In this document: piece after piece, positions 36,859 to 50,143 of the stretch | How the letters are laid out: each line of letters opens with the position of its first letter | How positions within the stretch are numbered: the stretch's first letter is position 1 | NCBI RefSeq assembly: GCF_009733815.1 | Contig: NZ_WNXY01000010.1 | Span: 62,001 to 126,000 of the forward strand | DNA: 64,000 bases | Source of the DNA: Pseudactinotalea suaedae | GTDB taxonomy: Bacteria > Actinomycetota > Actinomycetes > Actinomycetales > Beutenbergiaceae | Direction: 5' to 3' | Program-made: the position numbers and the translations under genes | Notes under the pieces: model-generated | Told to the model about the DNA's origin: nothing | What the model saw: only the letters and a program-made list of their open reading frames with translations | Database searches by the model: none

Positions 36859-38928
36859 TCAGCCCTCGTCGGTCTCCGCCTCGGTCTCGGCCTCGTCGTC
36901 GGCCGACGGCGGTGCGCCGCAGACCACCCGGTTCCACGGGGAGTACTTCCAGGAGTAGTCCCGCGAGTACTCGGTGTTGACCTCGCCGTCGAGCGAGATC
37001 GTGCGGCTGATGTCGATCGAGAACCCCGAGGCGCCGCCGGACTCCGGCTTGCAGGTGTCCGACTCGTTGTAGACGGTGCGCGGCGAGGTGAAGGCGTACT
37101 TCTCGCTCGAACGGATGTCGACGTCCCAGTACTTCGTGCTCCACAGCCGCACGTGCACCCGGCCGTCGTCGCCGACCCACGCCTGCACCAGCGCGCCGTA
37201 GGGAGTGTTGTTGCCCCACTTCATGTCGAGCGAGGGGGCATACATCGTCGCCTCGCGCCCCGGTGGGTAGCGCTCGAACCAGCGCGAGTGCGGCTTGTGC
37301 TCGATGTCCTCCATGCCGGCCTCGAAGGCGGCGTTGAAGGTGGTCGTGGAGACCTGGGAGAGACCGCCGCCCATGGCGTCGGTGACGAACCCGCCCTCGA
37401 CGACGCTCGAGCTGACGTAGCCGTTCTCCCGCGTGATCGGTCCGAGCGCCTCGATCAGCGAGAAGACCTCGCCGGGCCGGACCAGGGTGCCGTTGATGTG
37501 GGCGGTGCCGTTGACCAGGTTCTGGGTGCGCACCGGGTCGTAGGGGTAGGGCGTGGAGTACTCCCCCACGATCTCGACGACGCCCAGCGCCTCGGCGTCC
37601 GCCGTCGTGAACTCGGGTTCGGTCGCCGCGAGCTCGGCCACCGCCACGCGCGCGTCACCGGTGGCCACCGCGGCCTGGCTGACCACGCTCGCCAGCTGTT
37701 CGGGGTCGAGCCCGGTGCCGGTGACGGCGGGGATGATGGCGGGCGCGCCCTCCTGCAGCACGATCTGCGCGTCCTTCGCGGTCTCCCCCACCGACGGCAC
37801 GGTCTCGGTGATGTGGTCGGCGAGGATCTGGCCGTCGATGGCGAGCGAGAGCCCCGAGGCGTCCGGGGTGAGCGTCGCGGCAGCGGCAAGCAGGACGGGC
37901 TCGAGGCTGGCCTCGGCGTCGTTGAGCTGGACCGTCACGGGGGCGGACAGCAGCGGCTCGACGATGTCGGTCATGGCGGCGGCGATGGCGGCGTCGTCGA
38001 TCTGCGGCGTCGTCGTGGTCGACGGCAGCTCGAACGGCCGCTCGCCCGTGAGCCACTCCGCGGCGATCATCTCCGCGGCGGCCGGGACGTCGACCTCCAT
38101 CCCGTCGGCGGGCTCGGTCGTCACGCTCGCGGCGCCGTCGGCGAACGCGATCACCCCGTCGACCGGCGCGAGGTTGAGATCGGTGGCCGCGGTCTCCACC
38201 GCCGCCACCAGGGCGTCGTCGTCGACGGTCACGACCGGCTCTCGCGCCCCCAGACCGAACACGTGCCCGAGCACCACCTGCGGCTCGAGTGTGAACCCGG
38301 TGAACCGGTCGACGGTCGCGGCGGCGTCGAACGTCAGCCCTGCCTCGGCGGGATCGATGCTCGAGCTGGTCTCGCCCATCCCGATCGGGATCGGGCCGCC
38401 GACGACGTCGGCCAGCTGGGTGTCGAGGACCTCGACCGCCTCGTCGGCGGTCAGTCCCGAGACGTCCACACCGGCGACCGTGGTGCTCTGCGGCACCTTG
38501 TCCCCCAGGTACCAGGCCGCGCCGACGTAGGCGCCCGCGAGCACGAGCACGCCGATCCCCACCCCGAGCAGCACCTTGCGTCCGCGCCGGCGCTTCTTGA
38601 CGGGCATCGGCTCCGGCTCCTCGGTGATCTCCACCTCGGCGGGATCCTCGGCAGGTCCCCGGACGACGGTGGCCTCGGGGTCTGACTCGGTCTCGGCCGT
38701 CGACGGCGCACCGACGACGGCGGTCTCGTCCGCGCCCGTCCCGGGCGCCGGGCCCTGGGTCGCCTCGGGCTCGACGACGGCGGTCTCGTCCTCCGGGGCG
38801 GCGGTGGGCTGGTCGGGCGCGGGTCGCACCTCGGTGGCGTCGTCATCGGGGGTCGTCGACACCTCGTCGGCGCCGATCCCCTCATCGGGAGACTCGGCGC
38901 GGTCGTTGACTGATCGACGGAAGATCAT
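36859..38928 (-). CDS. VanW family membrane-anchored protein
   Basis: 689 aa from the ATG at 38928 (a GTG at 38958 would add ten residues). The first 115 residues are acidic and Pro/Thr-rich, then RRRGRK precedes a membrane helix (about 118-140). The external part holds repeated domains like the putative peptidoglycan-binding domain found with VanW (VAGVDVSGLTADEAVEVLDT and later TGTGLDPEQL) and a VanW domain (EVFSLIEALGPITRENGYVSS, GGGLSQVSTTTFNAAFEAGM). It probably acts at the cell wall. The C-terminal tail is again acidic. No vancomycin resistance genes are nearby. Confidence 0.87.
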   Translation of the reverse strand: MIFRRSVNDRAESPDEGIGADEVSTTPDDDATEVRPAPDQPTAAPEDETAVVEPEATQGPAPGTGADETAVVGAPSTAETESDPEATVVRGPAEDPAEVEITEEPEPMPVKKRRRGRKVLLGVGIGVLVLAGAYVGAAWYLGDKVPQSTTVAGVDVSGLTADEAVEVLDTQLADVVGGPIPIGMGETSSSIDPAEAGLTFDAAATVDRFTGFTLEPQVVLGHVFGLGAREPVVTVDDDALVAAVETAATDLNLAPVDGVIAFADGAASVTTEPADGMEVDVPAAAEMIAAEWLTGERPFELPSTTTTPQIDDAAIAAAMTDIVEPLLSAPVTVQLNDAEASLEPVLLAAAATLTPDASGLSLAIDGQILADHITETVPSVGETAKDAQIVLQEGAPAIIPAVTGTGLDPEQLASVVSQAAVATGDARVAVAELAATEPEFTTADAEALGVVEIVGEYSTPYPYDPVRTQNLVNGTAHINGTLVRPGEVFSLIEALGPITRENGYVSSSVVEGGFVTDAMGGGLSQVSTTTFNAAFEAGMEDIEHKPHSRWFERYPPGREATMYAPSLDMKWGNNTPYGALVQAWVGDDGRVHVRLWSTKYWDVDIRSSEKYAFTSPRTVYNESDTCKPESGGASGFSIDISRTISLDGEVNTEYSRDYSWKYSPWNRVVCGAPPSADDEAETEAETDEG

Positions 38929-39009
38929 GGGCCTCGGAAACTCTGTCGACGAGACCACGGGCGTGGCCCCCCTGCGGGCGATTCTAACGGCGGCGTGGCA
39001 GCAGGCCGT

Positions 39010-39504
39010 TCAGCCGTCCCAGCTCTCCATGCGCCCGTAGCCGTGGAGGATCGCGCCCTGGTTCTGGGCGCGCACGCCGGTGGCGACGACCTCGCCGCCG
39101 ACCACGTCGTGGGTGCCGGCCTCGACCACCCAGAGGGTGCGTGCCTCCAGCCACGCGGTCGCCACGTCGAGGATGGCTGCCCCGCTGTGCTCGCCCGGAT
39201 GGTTCGGGATCCTCGTCAGCTGGTCGAGCAACGGCCGCCCCGGGTCGCTGAGCCAGCGGGCCGCGGCGCCGCCGTCCGATCCCAGGATGCTGACGGCCCA
39301 CGACGCCCCCACCTCGACCGCGTCGCGCAGCCGGCCGTCACGGTGCACCGTGAAGAGCACGACCGGCGGCTCGAGGGAGACCGAGACCAGCGAGCTCACG
39401 GTCGCGGCGACGTCGTGCCGCCCCGAGCGCGCGGTGATCACGGAGACGCCGGAGACCAGCCGCGACATCGTGCGGCGCAGGTCGTCGGGGCTGACGTCAC
39501 CCAT
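39010..39504 (-). CDS. Flavin reductase family protein
   Basis: 164 aa FMN-binding split-barrel protein of the flavin reductase (HpaC-like) family. Typical segments are MSRLVSGVSVITARSG, AATVSSLVSVSLEPPVVLF and GASWAVSILG, with the C-terminal HGYGRMESW. Such proteins reduce free FMN/FAD for a partner monooxygenase or are stand-alone FMN oxidoreductases. No monooxygenase is adjacent. Its start overlaps the stop of the MshB-like gene, so it is coupled to it. Confidence 0.88.
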   Translation of the reverse strand: MGDVSPDDLRRTMSRLVSGVSVITARSGRHDVAATVSSLVSVSLEPPVVLFTVHRDGRLRDAVEVGASWAVSILGSDGGAAARWLSDPGRPLLDQLTRIPNHPGEHSGAAILDVATAWLEARTLWVVEAGTHDVVGGEVVATGVRAQNQGAILHGYGRMESWDG

Positions 39505-40871
39505 CAGGACTCGGCGAACCAGCGCCGGGGCAGCAAGGCCGGCAGCAGCAGAGCCGCCGGGATCGAGCCGATGAGCCAGGCGAGCCCGATCGGCTCACCC
39601 GTGACGAGCACGTCCCCACCCGGCCGGACGTACGTCATCACGAACACCATGACGACCGCCGCGACGCCGAACCCGACCTGCCCGACCCGGTCGACGAACG
39701 TGCGAGCGAGCACGCCGCCCGCGGCCAGTGCCGCGAACGCGGCCAGCAGCCCCCACGGCGGCTGCACCCGGTGGAACGTGGTTCCCACCGCGGCCACCAT
39801 CGCACCGAGGACCAGCGAGAACACGATCATGGTCGGCCGGAACCACCGGCCACCCTCGACCCGCTGGGGCGAGCCCAGCAGGCGCCCGACGGCGGAACGC
39901 AGCTGGTCCGGATCGCCCCATCCGGGCGCGAGCCTGAGCCAGGCGGAGGAGTGGATCGGCTGCAGCAGCCCGTTGCTGAGGGCGTACCAGCCGGCGGCAG
40001 GCTCGCGCTCGCCGTGCGTGACGAGCTGCGGCACCTGGACCTGGCTGCGGTGGGCGCGCAGGGCGTCGAACAACCTCGGCAGCTGCTGGGTGACGTCGAT
40101 CTCGACGTCGACCTGCGAGTCCGGCACCACGATCGAGGGCAGCAACCCCTCCGGCTCGGGCAGGCTCAGCGCGGCGCCGTCCACGCCTGCGCTCGGCAGG
40201 TCCGAGCGACTGCGCAGCCACTGCTGGGCCGCCCGGACGGCACTCTCGGGCCGCACCACCCACGCGACGAGGGCCGGACGATGCGTCGCCGTGGCCGCCG
40301 CCGCCATCGTCACCTCGTGGGTGCGGCGGTGGTCGGGGTGGCCGTAGCCGCCGCCCGGCTCGTCAAGGAGCACGAGGTCCGGCTGGACCCGGTCGATCAC
40401 CCCGGCCAGCGCAGCGACGGCGCGCTCGGGTGCGGCCACGCTGAACGCGTCCGGCCCGGCGTCCGGCGAGGGAGCCGCCCGGATCAGCGGGGCGCCCTCC
40501 TCCCAGCGCATGCCGGAGTCCACGAGGCGAGGGCCGCCGTCGAGCGTGTCCAGGAAGAGGTGGTCGACGACGCCCAGCGCCGTGAGCGCCCGCTCGAGCT
40601 CGCCGACCCGGTACCCGGCGAGCTCGGCCGGGTCCTCGAGCAGGTGAGCCAGGTCGCTGCCGATCATCTCGCCACGCTCGCCGCGCGTGCACGTCACCAG
40701 AGTCACCTGGCACCGGCTCGCCAGCGCAGCGACCAGGGCACCGGCGGTGAGCGTCTCGTCGTCCGGGTGCGGTGCCACCACGAGCACCCGCCGGATCTCC
40801 ACCTCGGGAGCCGGGGCTGCCTCGCCGCCGGCGACCGGCAGCGGGGTCATCTGGTGCTCGTCGGCGGTCAC
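39504..40871 (-). CDS. PIG-L/MshB-like deacetylase with C-terminal membrane domain
   Basis: 455 aa from the GTG at 40871 (ATG at 40850 is the alternative). Residues 28-310 form a PIG-L type zinc N-acetylglucosamine deacetylase with HPDDE (35-39) and GHPDH (177-181), the metal-binding motifs of MshB, the mycothiol biosynthesis deacetylase. Residues of about 345-450 form about four membrane helices, an addition absent from plain MshB. It may act in mycothiol biosynthesis or on a membrane-linked sugar. It starts 4 bp after the typA stop, so it is part of a typA operon with the flavin reductase. Confidence 0.85.
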   Translation of the reverse strand: MTADEHQMTPLPVAGGEAAPAPEVEIRRVLVVAPHPDDETLTAGALVAALASRCQVTLVTCTRGERGEMIGSDLAHLLEDPAELAGYRVGELERALTALGVVDHLFLDTLDGGPRLVDSGMRWEEGAPLIRAAPSPDAGPDAFSVAAPERAVAALAGVIDRVQPDLVLLDEPGGGYGHPDHRRTHEVTMAAAATATHRPALVAWVVRPESAVRAAQQWLRSRSDLPSAGVDGAALSLPEPEGLLPSIVVPDSQVDVEIDVTQQLPRLFDALRAHRSQVQVPQLVTHGEREPAAGWYALSNGLLQPIHSSAWLRLAPGWGDPDQLRSAVGRLLGSPQRVEGGRWFRPTMIVFSLVLGAMVAAVGTTFHRVQPPWGLLAAFAALAAGGVLARTFVDRVGQVGFGVAAVVMVFVMTYVRPGGDVLVTGEPIGLAWLIGSIPAALLLPALLPRRWFAES

Positions 40872-40875
40872 CGAA

Positions 40876-42798
<1,923 letters not shown>

Positions 42799-42874
42799 AC
42801 AGGTCCTTTGGGGTCAGGGGCGAGGGCAGGGGCAAGCGTCCCACGTCGCACGGACCCCAACGAGATCTTACAGG

Positions 42875-44686
<1,812 letters not shown>

Positions 44687-44781
44687 AGCTGCTCACCTTC
44701 CGTTCGGGAGGTTGCCCGCGCCGTGCTCGTCGGCGTGGGGTGGACGATCGCCTCGGCGATCGCGGATGGGACGATGCGGGG

Positions 44782-45360
44782 ATGGACAGCTCCGAGACGT
44801 TCCGGTCCCGCCTCGCGCAGGGCCTCGCCGTCCTCACGGCCCTGGTTGCGGTCGCCGCGCTCGTCGCCTTCGTGGGCGAGGAGGGCCCGACGGCGTTGCT
44901 CAGCACGCTCGCGCCCGTCGCCCTGGTCGTGGCGGCGGGTTGGGCGCTGCTGTGGAACCCGCGGGTCGAGCTGACGGCCGAGGGCATCACGATCGTCAAC
45001 GTCTGGCGCACCGTGCGGGTGCCGTGGCGGCGCTTCAGGCACGCCGACACCCGCTGGGCGCTGTCGGTGACGACCGACCAGGACGTCACCTACACCTCGT
45101 GGGCGGTGCCCGCGGGGAGCGGCTTCGGCGCCCGGCTGGTGCCGCAGCGCCAGCAGCACGGCGAGTGGGCCCCCGCGCAGCGCAAGCTCGGCTCCAGCGG
45201 CACCGCCGAGGCCGCCGCGATGGCGATCGCCGACCGGGTGCCCCGGCGCCCGGGCGCCGACGAGCGCAGCGCCGAGGTCACCGTGACCCCGAACACCCGG
45301 GTGCTCGCCGTGCTGGGCGGGCTGGCGGTGCTCGCCGCTCTGAGCGTGACGTTGGGCTGA
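44782..45360 (+). CDS. PH domain-containing membrane protein (bPH type)
   Basis: 192 aa from the ATG at 44782. Two hydrophobic helices (about 13-30 and 38-58) precede a bacterial PH-like domain (VELTAEGITIVNVWRTVRVP, then WALSVTTD), as in the actinobacterial Cfp6 family, and a third hydrophobic segment ends the protein. The function is unknown. It lies on the opposite strand inside the opp gene series, so oppABCDF read-through transcripts would be antisense to it. Its end is 20 bp from oppC's end. Confidence 0.82.
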   Translation: MDSSETFRSRLAQGLAVLTALVAVAALVAFVGEEGPTALLSTLAPVALVVAAGWALLWNPRVELTAEGITIVNVWRTVRVPWRRFRHADTRWALSVTTDQDVTYTSWAVPAGSGFGARLVPQRQQHGEWAPAQRKLGSSGTAEAAAMAIADRVPRRPGADERSAEVTVTPNTRVLAVLGGLAVLAALSVTLG

Positions 45361-45380
45361 GGAGGACCTGACCAGCACGA

Positions 45381-46520
45381 TCACGCCGAGGCCCTGGCGG
45401 CCTGACGGGCCGCCCGCTGGTCGGCGCGCGCCATCTTGCGCGGCGACGGGATCTTCTTCTGGCGAGGGTCGAACGCGTCGCGAAGACCGTCACCGACGAA
45501 GTTCACGCACAGGGCGATCAGGATGATGAACAGGCCCGGCCACCAGAACAGCCACGGCCGCGTGTTGAACGCGCCCTGGTACTCGTTGATCATCTGGCCG
45601 AGCGAGACGTTCGGGGGCGTGATGCCGAACCCGAGGTAGGACAGCGCGGTCTCGAGCAGGATCGCCGAGCTCATCAGCAGCGTGACGCTGACGATGATGA
45701 CGCCGACCGCGTTCGGCAGCATGTGCTTGAAGATGATCCGGCGCGTGCTGGCGCCGGCCACCCGAGCGGCGTCGACGAACTCCCGTTCGCGCAGCGACAG
45801 GAAGTCACCACGGACCAGGCGAGCGAGCCCGGTCCAGGAGATCGCGCCGAGCGCGAGAGCCAGCGGGATCGGGTCCGCCGAGCCGAGCTTCTTGCCGAGC
45901 ACGGCCCCGATGACGATCACCGGCAGGGTGATGATCAGGTCGGTGAACCGCATCAGGACGGTGTCGGTCTTGCCGCGGAAGAACCCGGAGAAGGCGCCGA
46001 TCAGGGTGCCGATCAGGGTGGCGACCGCACCGATCACGGCCATCACCACGAGCGAGGTCTGCACGCCCTTCATGGTGCGAGCGAAGATGTCGCGACCGAT
46101 CTCGTCCTGGCCGAACGGGTGCTGGCCGATCACGAAGCCGCCCTCGCTCCACGGCATCTGCATCGTCGGGCCACCACGCGGGTTGACGATGTCGTTCAGC
46201 TGGCTGTGGTTGTACTGCCACCAGCCGGGGATCGTGACGGGTCCGAGCGTGAACCCGATCGAGGTGATCGCCATGATCGCGATGAGGATCATGACGACGA
46301 GACCGACCATCGCACCGGTGTGCCGGAAGAACCGGCGGCGCACGATCTGGCCCTGCGACATCCCCTCGACCTCGCGCAGCTCGATGGCGTTCTCGAGCTG
46401 GGGGCCGTCGTCGACGACCTCGCTCCTGTCGGTCGTGGCGGCGGCGGTCATCGCCGGGTCGAGCGACCCGGAGCCGGTCTCGCCGGCCTCGAACGGGTCG
46501 TCCTTGCGGTCGTTGCTCAT
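45381..46520 (-). CDS. Oligopeptide ABC transporter permease OppC-like
   Basis: 379 aa inner membrane permease. A hydrophilic N-terminus of about 70 residues precedes the first helix, then FGQDEIGRDIFARTMKG, which is typical of OppC/DppC. The cytoplasmic EAA loop reads REFVDAARVAGASTRRIIFKHMLPN. About six membrane helices. ATG at 46520 overlaps the oppB stop (ATGA), so the two permeases are coupled. It ends 20 bp from the convergent PH-domain gene. Confidence 0.93.
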   Translation of the reverse strand: MSNDRKDDPFEAGETGSGSLDPAMTAAATTDRSEVVDDGPQLENAIELREVEGMSQGQIVRRRFFRHTGAMVGLVVMILIAIMAITSIGFTLGPVTIPGWWQYNHSQLNDIVNPRGGPTMQMPWSEGGFVIGQHPFGQDEIGRDIFARTMKGVQTSLVVMAVIGAVATLIGTLIGAFSGFFRGKTDTVLMRFTDLIITLPVIVIGAVLGKKLGSADPIPLALALGAISWTGLARLVRGDFLSLREREFVDAARVAGASTRRIIFKHMLPNAVGVIIVSVTLLMSSAILLETALSYLGFGITPPNVSLGQMINEYQGAFNTRPWLFWWPGLFIILIALCVNFVGDGLRDAFDPRQKKIPSPRKMARADQRAARQAARASA

Positions 46521-48058
46521 GCGTTCACCCGGATCCTGGGGTCGAGGGCGGCGTACAGGAGATCGGCGACGATGTTCGCCAGGATCGCCAGGAACGCCAC
46601 GATCACGAGATAGGCCATCACTGGATCGATGTCGTTCATGTTGAGGTTCGCGATGAAGAGCTGACCCATGCCGGGGCGGCTGAAGATGCGCTCCGTGATC
46701 AGCGCTCCGCCGATCAGACCGATGATGTCGACGGGGATGATCGAGGCCAGCGGGATCAGGGAGTTGCGGAACCCGTGCCGCATCACCACGGTGCGCTCGT
46801 TGATGCCCTTGGCGCGTGCGGTGCGGATGTAGTCCTGGTTCATCACCTCCAGCATGCTGCCGCGCGAGAACCGCGTGTAGCCGGCGAAGGAGATCAGCAT
46901 CAGCGCCAGCGTCGGCAGGATCAGGTGGGTGTACTGGTCGAGCAGCTGCACCCAGAAGTTGCCGCCGAGGTTCGGCGCGCGGTCACCGATCGTCTGGATC
47001 GGGCGGTTGTTGATCGCCGGGGCCGCCATGTAGGCGGGCCAGTAGCTCATGACCTTGTCGAGGAAGATCACACCGGCGATCAGGAACGCCGAGATCGCGC
47101 CGGTCCGGGCGGACTGCTTCCAGTCCGGTCCCCGCCATGCCACACCGACGAGCGCGCCGACCAGGATCGCCGCCAGACCGAGCAGCAGCACGATGCCGTA
47201 GTTCATGTACGGCGTGAGCATCGAGTTGCTGAAGAGGTAGTAACGCACCGGGAAGTACAGGACCAGCCCGAGCGCCACGCAGCTCAGCGCGGTGTAGAGC
47301 GAGCGCCGGTTGCGCAGGCCTGTCGACAGCGTGGTGACCGTCAGCGCGATACCGAGCGAGGTCACCGTGAGGAGCACCCAGTCGAGCCTGGGCTGCAGCC
47401 ACCAGTCGGTGATCTGCATGTAGCCCAGCACGAGGGCGACGGCGAGGGCCGCGAGGGCCCCGTGGATCAGCCGGCGCCGGAGGGTGCCGCCGACCGCGAG
47501 CTGCCAGAAGACGCCGGCGGCGAGCGAGATGCCCGCGATCAGCATCGGTGCGATCACCGGGTCGACGAGGAAGTCGTTGAACCCGATGGCACCCCACTGC
47601 TTGAGCAGCACTGCCACCCAGAACGAGGGCAGCGAGAACATCAGGAAGGCGAAGAACGTGATCAGGTAGTCAAAGCTCGAGTACTGGCGCAGGGCCGAGA
47701 CGATGCCCACCGCCACACCGAGCACGATCGCCGCCACCGTGGCGAACGAGACCAGCTGCAGCGTCGAGATGATCGCGCTGCCGAGCAGGTCGGACACCGA
47801 GCGGCCGGTGTTCCACGACACGCCGGGGTCGCCGGTGACGAAGGCTCCGAGCCAGTCGAAGTACCGCTCCCACGGGGGCGCGTTCAGGTTCAGCTGCTCG
47901 GTGCGCTGCTCCATCTGGAGCGCGGCGCTCGGGTCGGTGCTGGTGCGCAGGTCCTCCAGCGGGTCGATGGTGAAGTCGACCAGCATGTACATCAGGAACG
48001 ACGACACCAGCAGCAGTGCCAGCCCCATCAGGACGCGGCGAATGACAAAGATCAACAT
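46517..48058 (-). CDS. Oligopeptide ABC transporter permease OppB-like with extra membrane insertion
   Basis: 513 aa, against about 310-340 for OppB. Residues 1-155 and 368-513 match OppB/DppB (RRVLMGLALLLVSSFLMYML at the start, SLPSFWVAVLL, HLILPTLALMLISFAGYTRF, EAA loop QDYIRTARAKGINERTVVMRH, terminal PADLLYAALDPRIR-like end). Residues of about 160-350 are an insertion with about five further hydrophobic helices just before the conserved HLILP segment. It is in the same frame and has similar composition, so it looks like a genuine feature. ATG at 48058. Confidence 0.92.
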   Translation of the reverse strand: MLIFVIRRVLMGLALLLVSSFLMYMLVDFTIDPLEDLRTSTDPSAALQMEQRTEQLNLNAPPWERYFDWLGAFVTGDPGVSWNTGRSVSDLLGSAIISTLQLVSFATVAAIVLGVAVGIVSALRQYSSFDYLITFFAFLMFSLPSFWVAVLLKQWGAIGFNDFLVDPVIAPMLIAGISLAAGVFWQLAVGGTLRRRLIHGALAALAVALVLGYMQITDWWLQPRLDWVLLTVTSLGIALTVTTLSTGLRNRRSLYTALSCVALGLVLYFPVRYYLFSNSMLTPYMNYGIVLLLGLAAILVGALVGVAWRGPDWKQSARTGAISAFLIAGVIFLDKVMSYWPAYMAAPAINNRPIQTIGDRAPNLGGNFWVQLLDQYTHLILPTLALMLISFAGYTRFSRGSMLEVMNQDYIRTARAKGINERTVVMRHGFRNSLIPLASIIPVDIIGLIGGALITERIFSRPGMGQLFIANLNMNDIDPVMAYLVIVAFLAILANIVADLLYAALDPRIRVNA

Positions 48059-48167
48059 GGCGGGCTACCTCGCAGTCCACGGTGACAGGCCCGATCGGGA
48101 GTGTAGGCGAGATCCGCGGAGGCGGTCGCCGCTCACACGTTCGGGCGGTGGGCGAGTTCACGACAAG

Positions 48168-48193
48168 GGGGGCGCCGGAAGTCCGGCGCCCCC
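48168..48193 (-). terminator. Strong hairpin between oppA and oppB
   Basis: The arm 48168-48179 (GGGGGCGCCGGA) is complementary to 48182-48193, giving a stem of 11-12 G/C-rich pairs with a minimal loop. It starts 37 bp past the oppA stop, before oppB. Such a structure usually lowers read-through so that the binding protein is made in excess over the permeases. No long U-tract follows, so partial termination or mRNA protection is equally possible. Confidence 0.55.
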
Positions 48194-48229
48194 GCTCGTC
48201 GCTCACTCAGACTCGTGAGCTGAGCTGAC

Positions 48230-50143
48230 TCAGCCCTCGGAGTCCTCTGCCTCCTCCGAGGTCGGGTCACCAGCGGTGTCACCGCTGGTGCTCCACTCCC
48301 AGAAGCCGTAGAAGACGGTCGGCGAGATGGTGATCGGGCTGATGCCGCTCACCGTGTTGCGGTAGGCCGTGACCGAGGGGAACTGGAAGATGGTGACGCC
48401 GAAGGCGTCGTTCACCAGGTGTGCCTCGATCTCGCCCAGCAGACGCTCCTGCTCGGCGGGGTCGGTCGTCACGCTCAGCTCGTCCTGCAGGGCGTCAACC
48501 TCGGGGTTGCTGTACCCGTAGAAGTTGTTGATCTCGCCGGTGCCGAAGTTGGCGTTACCGGCGGTCACAGCCGTGCTGGTGGACTGCCAGCCGAACAGCG
48601 CCGCGTCGTACTGGTCGGTGTTGGCCGACAGCATGCTGCCCCAGTCGTCGCTACCGGCGTCGACGAGGTTGAACAGACCGGTCGGGTTGATCGTCTCCGA
48701 CATGATCGCGAACTCCGCCTGACGGCGGGCGTTGCTCGCGCCGTACAGGACGCGGACGTCGATCGGGGTCTCGACCCCGGCCTCCGCCATGAGCGCCTCG
48801 GCACCCGCGACGTCGTTCTCCAGCGGGAAGGCCTCCGTCTGGCCGTTGGCGGCCACCACGCCGTCGTACATCGGCGAGCCGGGCACGACGTTGTAGGACT
48901 GACGAACCTCAGCCTCGGGGTTCAGCGGGATGATCAGCTTGTCGACGATCTCCTGGCGCGGGATGAGCTTGAGGAACGCCTGGCGAACCATGAGCGCGGT
49001 CTCGGCGTCGCCACCGTAGGTCGCGGGGTCGAACGGACCACCGTTGGTGACCTGGAGGTCGACGTGCTCGTAGGTGCCGTCGATCCCGGTCTCGACCGTG
49101 TAGTCGTCGCCGAGGTCCTCGAGCGCGGTGACGAGGTCGGCGGTGGCCTGCGGGGCCATCACGTCGATCTCACCGTTCTCGAGTGCGAGCACGTGCTGCA
49201 TCGGGTCCTCGTTGTAGCGGACCGTGATGCGCTCCACCGAGGCGGCGTGCTCACCGGTGAAGTCGGGGTTCGCCTCGAGGGTCACGTACTGACCGGCGAC
49301 GAGCTCCGTGAGCAGGTAGGCGCCGTTGGACAGGTACAGGGACTTGTCCTCCGGGAGGGTGTCGCCGAACGCGAAGCCCTCGTTCCAGAACTTCGAGATC
49401 TTGGCGAGCGCCTCGGTGTCGTTGCTCTCGATCGCGTCCTTGACGGCCTGCTTGGCCTCGGCTGCGTCGTCGATCTCGAGGGCATGCATCCCCACGACGT
49501 GCGCCGGGACGGCCGCACCCATGAGGTTGACCTCCCAGTCGGCGTAGTTGCGGTCGTAGGTGGCCGTCAGGGTCTTGTTGTCGTCGGAGACCTCGACCTC
49601 GGTGATGTAGCCGACCGTGGCGCTGGTGCCGTTGAAGTAGACGTTGGCGTCGACCTCGTCCTCGTTGACGACGTTGCCCTCTTCGTCGTACTCGATGTCC
49701 TCGTCCGCGAGGGTGTTGAGGTTGCCGCTCGTGGCGCCCCACTGCAGCAGCAGGTCGACCGCGTCGACGGCGGTGCCGTCGGACCAGGCGTTGTCGTCCG
49801 CGAAGGTGTACTCGACCGTGAGCGGGTCCTCGTTGACGATCTCGTAGGAGCCGAAGTCCTCGTTGGGGACGAGGTTCAGCTCCTCGTCGTAGTAGTTGAA
49901 GGACTCCTGCATCAGGTACAGGATGTTGGCGTTCGCCGTGGCGTTACCGGTGGCGGAGCTGGTGTTGTACTCGTAGAACGGCTGGTTCCAGCCCACGGTG
50001 ACCGCGGTACCGGTCGCGATGCCGCCGTCGTCACCGCCGCCCGTGCCGCCGTCTCCACCCTCATCGGGCGGGGTGCACGCCGTGATGGCCAACGCCGCCG
50101 CTGCGGCACCCGCAACGATGGCGGTAAGGCGCCTGATCTTCAA
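48230..50143 (-). CDS. Oligopeptide ABC transporter substrate-binding lipoprotein OppA-like
   Basis: 637 aa family 5 solute-binding protein. The frame is open upstream, but the sensible start is the TTG at 50143: an AGGAGG ribosome site (50148-50153) lies four bases before it and the protein then begins with a lipoprotein signal (KIRRLTAIVAG, lipobox ITAC with Cys23), followed by a Gly/Asp-rich linker. The mature part has the oligopeptide-binding features VEYTFADDNAWSDGTAVDAVD and RNTVSGISP near the C-terminus. It is the first gene of the opp series. The ligand is probably a peptide. Confidence 0.92.
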   Translation of the reverse strand: MKIRRLTAIVAGAAAAALAITACTPPDEGGDGGTGGGDDGGIATGTAVTVGWNQPFYEYNTSSATGNATANANILYLMQESFNYYDEELNLVPNEDFGSYEIVNEDPLTVEYTFADDNAWSDGTAVDAVDLLLQWGATSGNLNTLADEDIEYDEEGNVVNEDEVDANVYFNGTSATVGYITEVEVSDDNKTLTATYDRNYADWEVNLMGAAVPAHVVGMHALEIDDAAEAKQAVKDAIESNDTEALAKISKFWNEGFAFGDTLPEDKSLYLSNGAYLLTELVAGQYVTLEANPDFTGEHAASVERITVRYNEDPMQHVLALENGEIDVMAPQATADLVTALEDLGDDYTVETGIDGTYEHVDLQVTNGGPFDPATYGGDAETALMVRQAFLKLIPRQEIVDKLIIPLNPEAEVRQSYNVVPGSPMYDGVVAANGQTEAFPLENDVAGAEALMAEAGVETPIDVRVLYGASNARRQAEFAIMSETINPTGLFNLVDAGSDDWGSMLSANTDQYDAALFGWQSTSTAVTAGNANFGTGEINNFYGYSNPEVDALQDELSVTTDPAEQERLLGEIEAHLVNDAFGVTIFQFPSVTAYRNTVSGISPITISPTVFYGFWEWSTSGDTAGDPTSEEAEDSEG

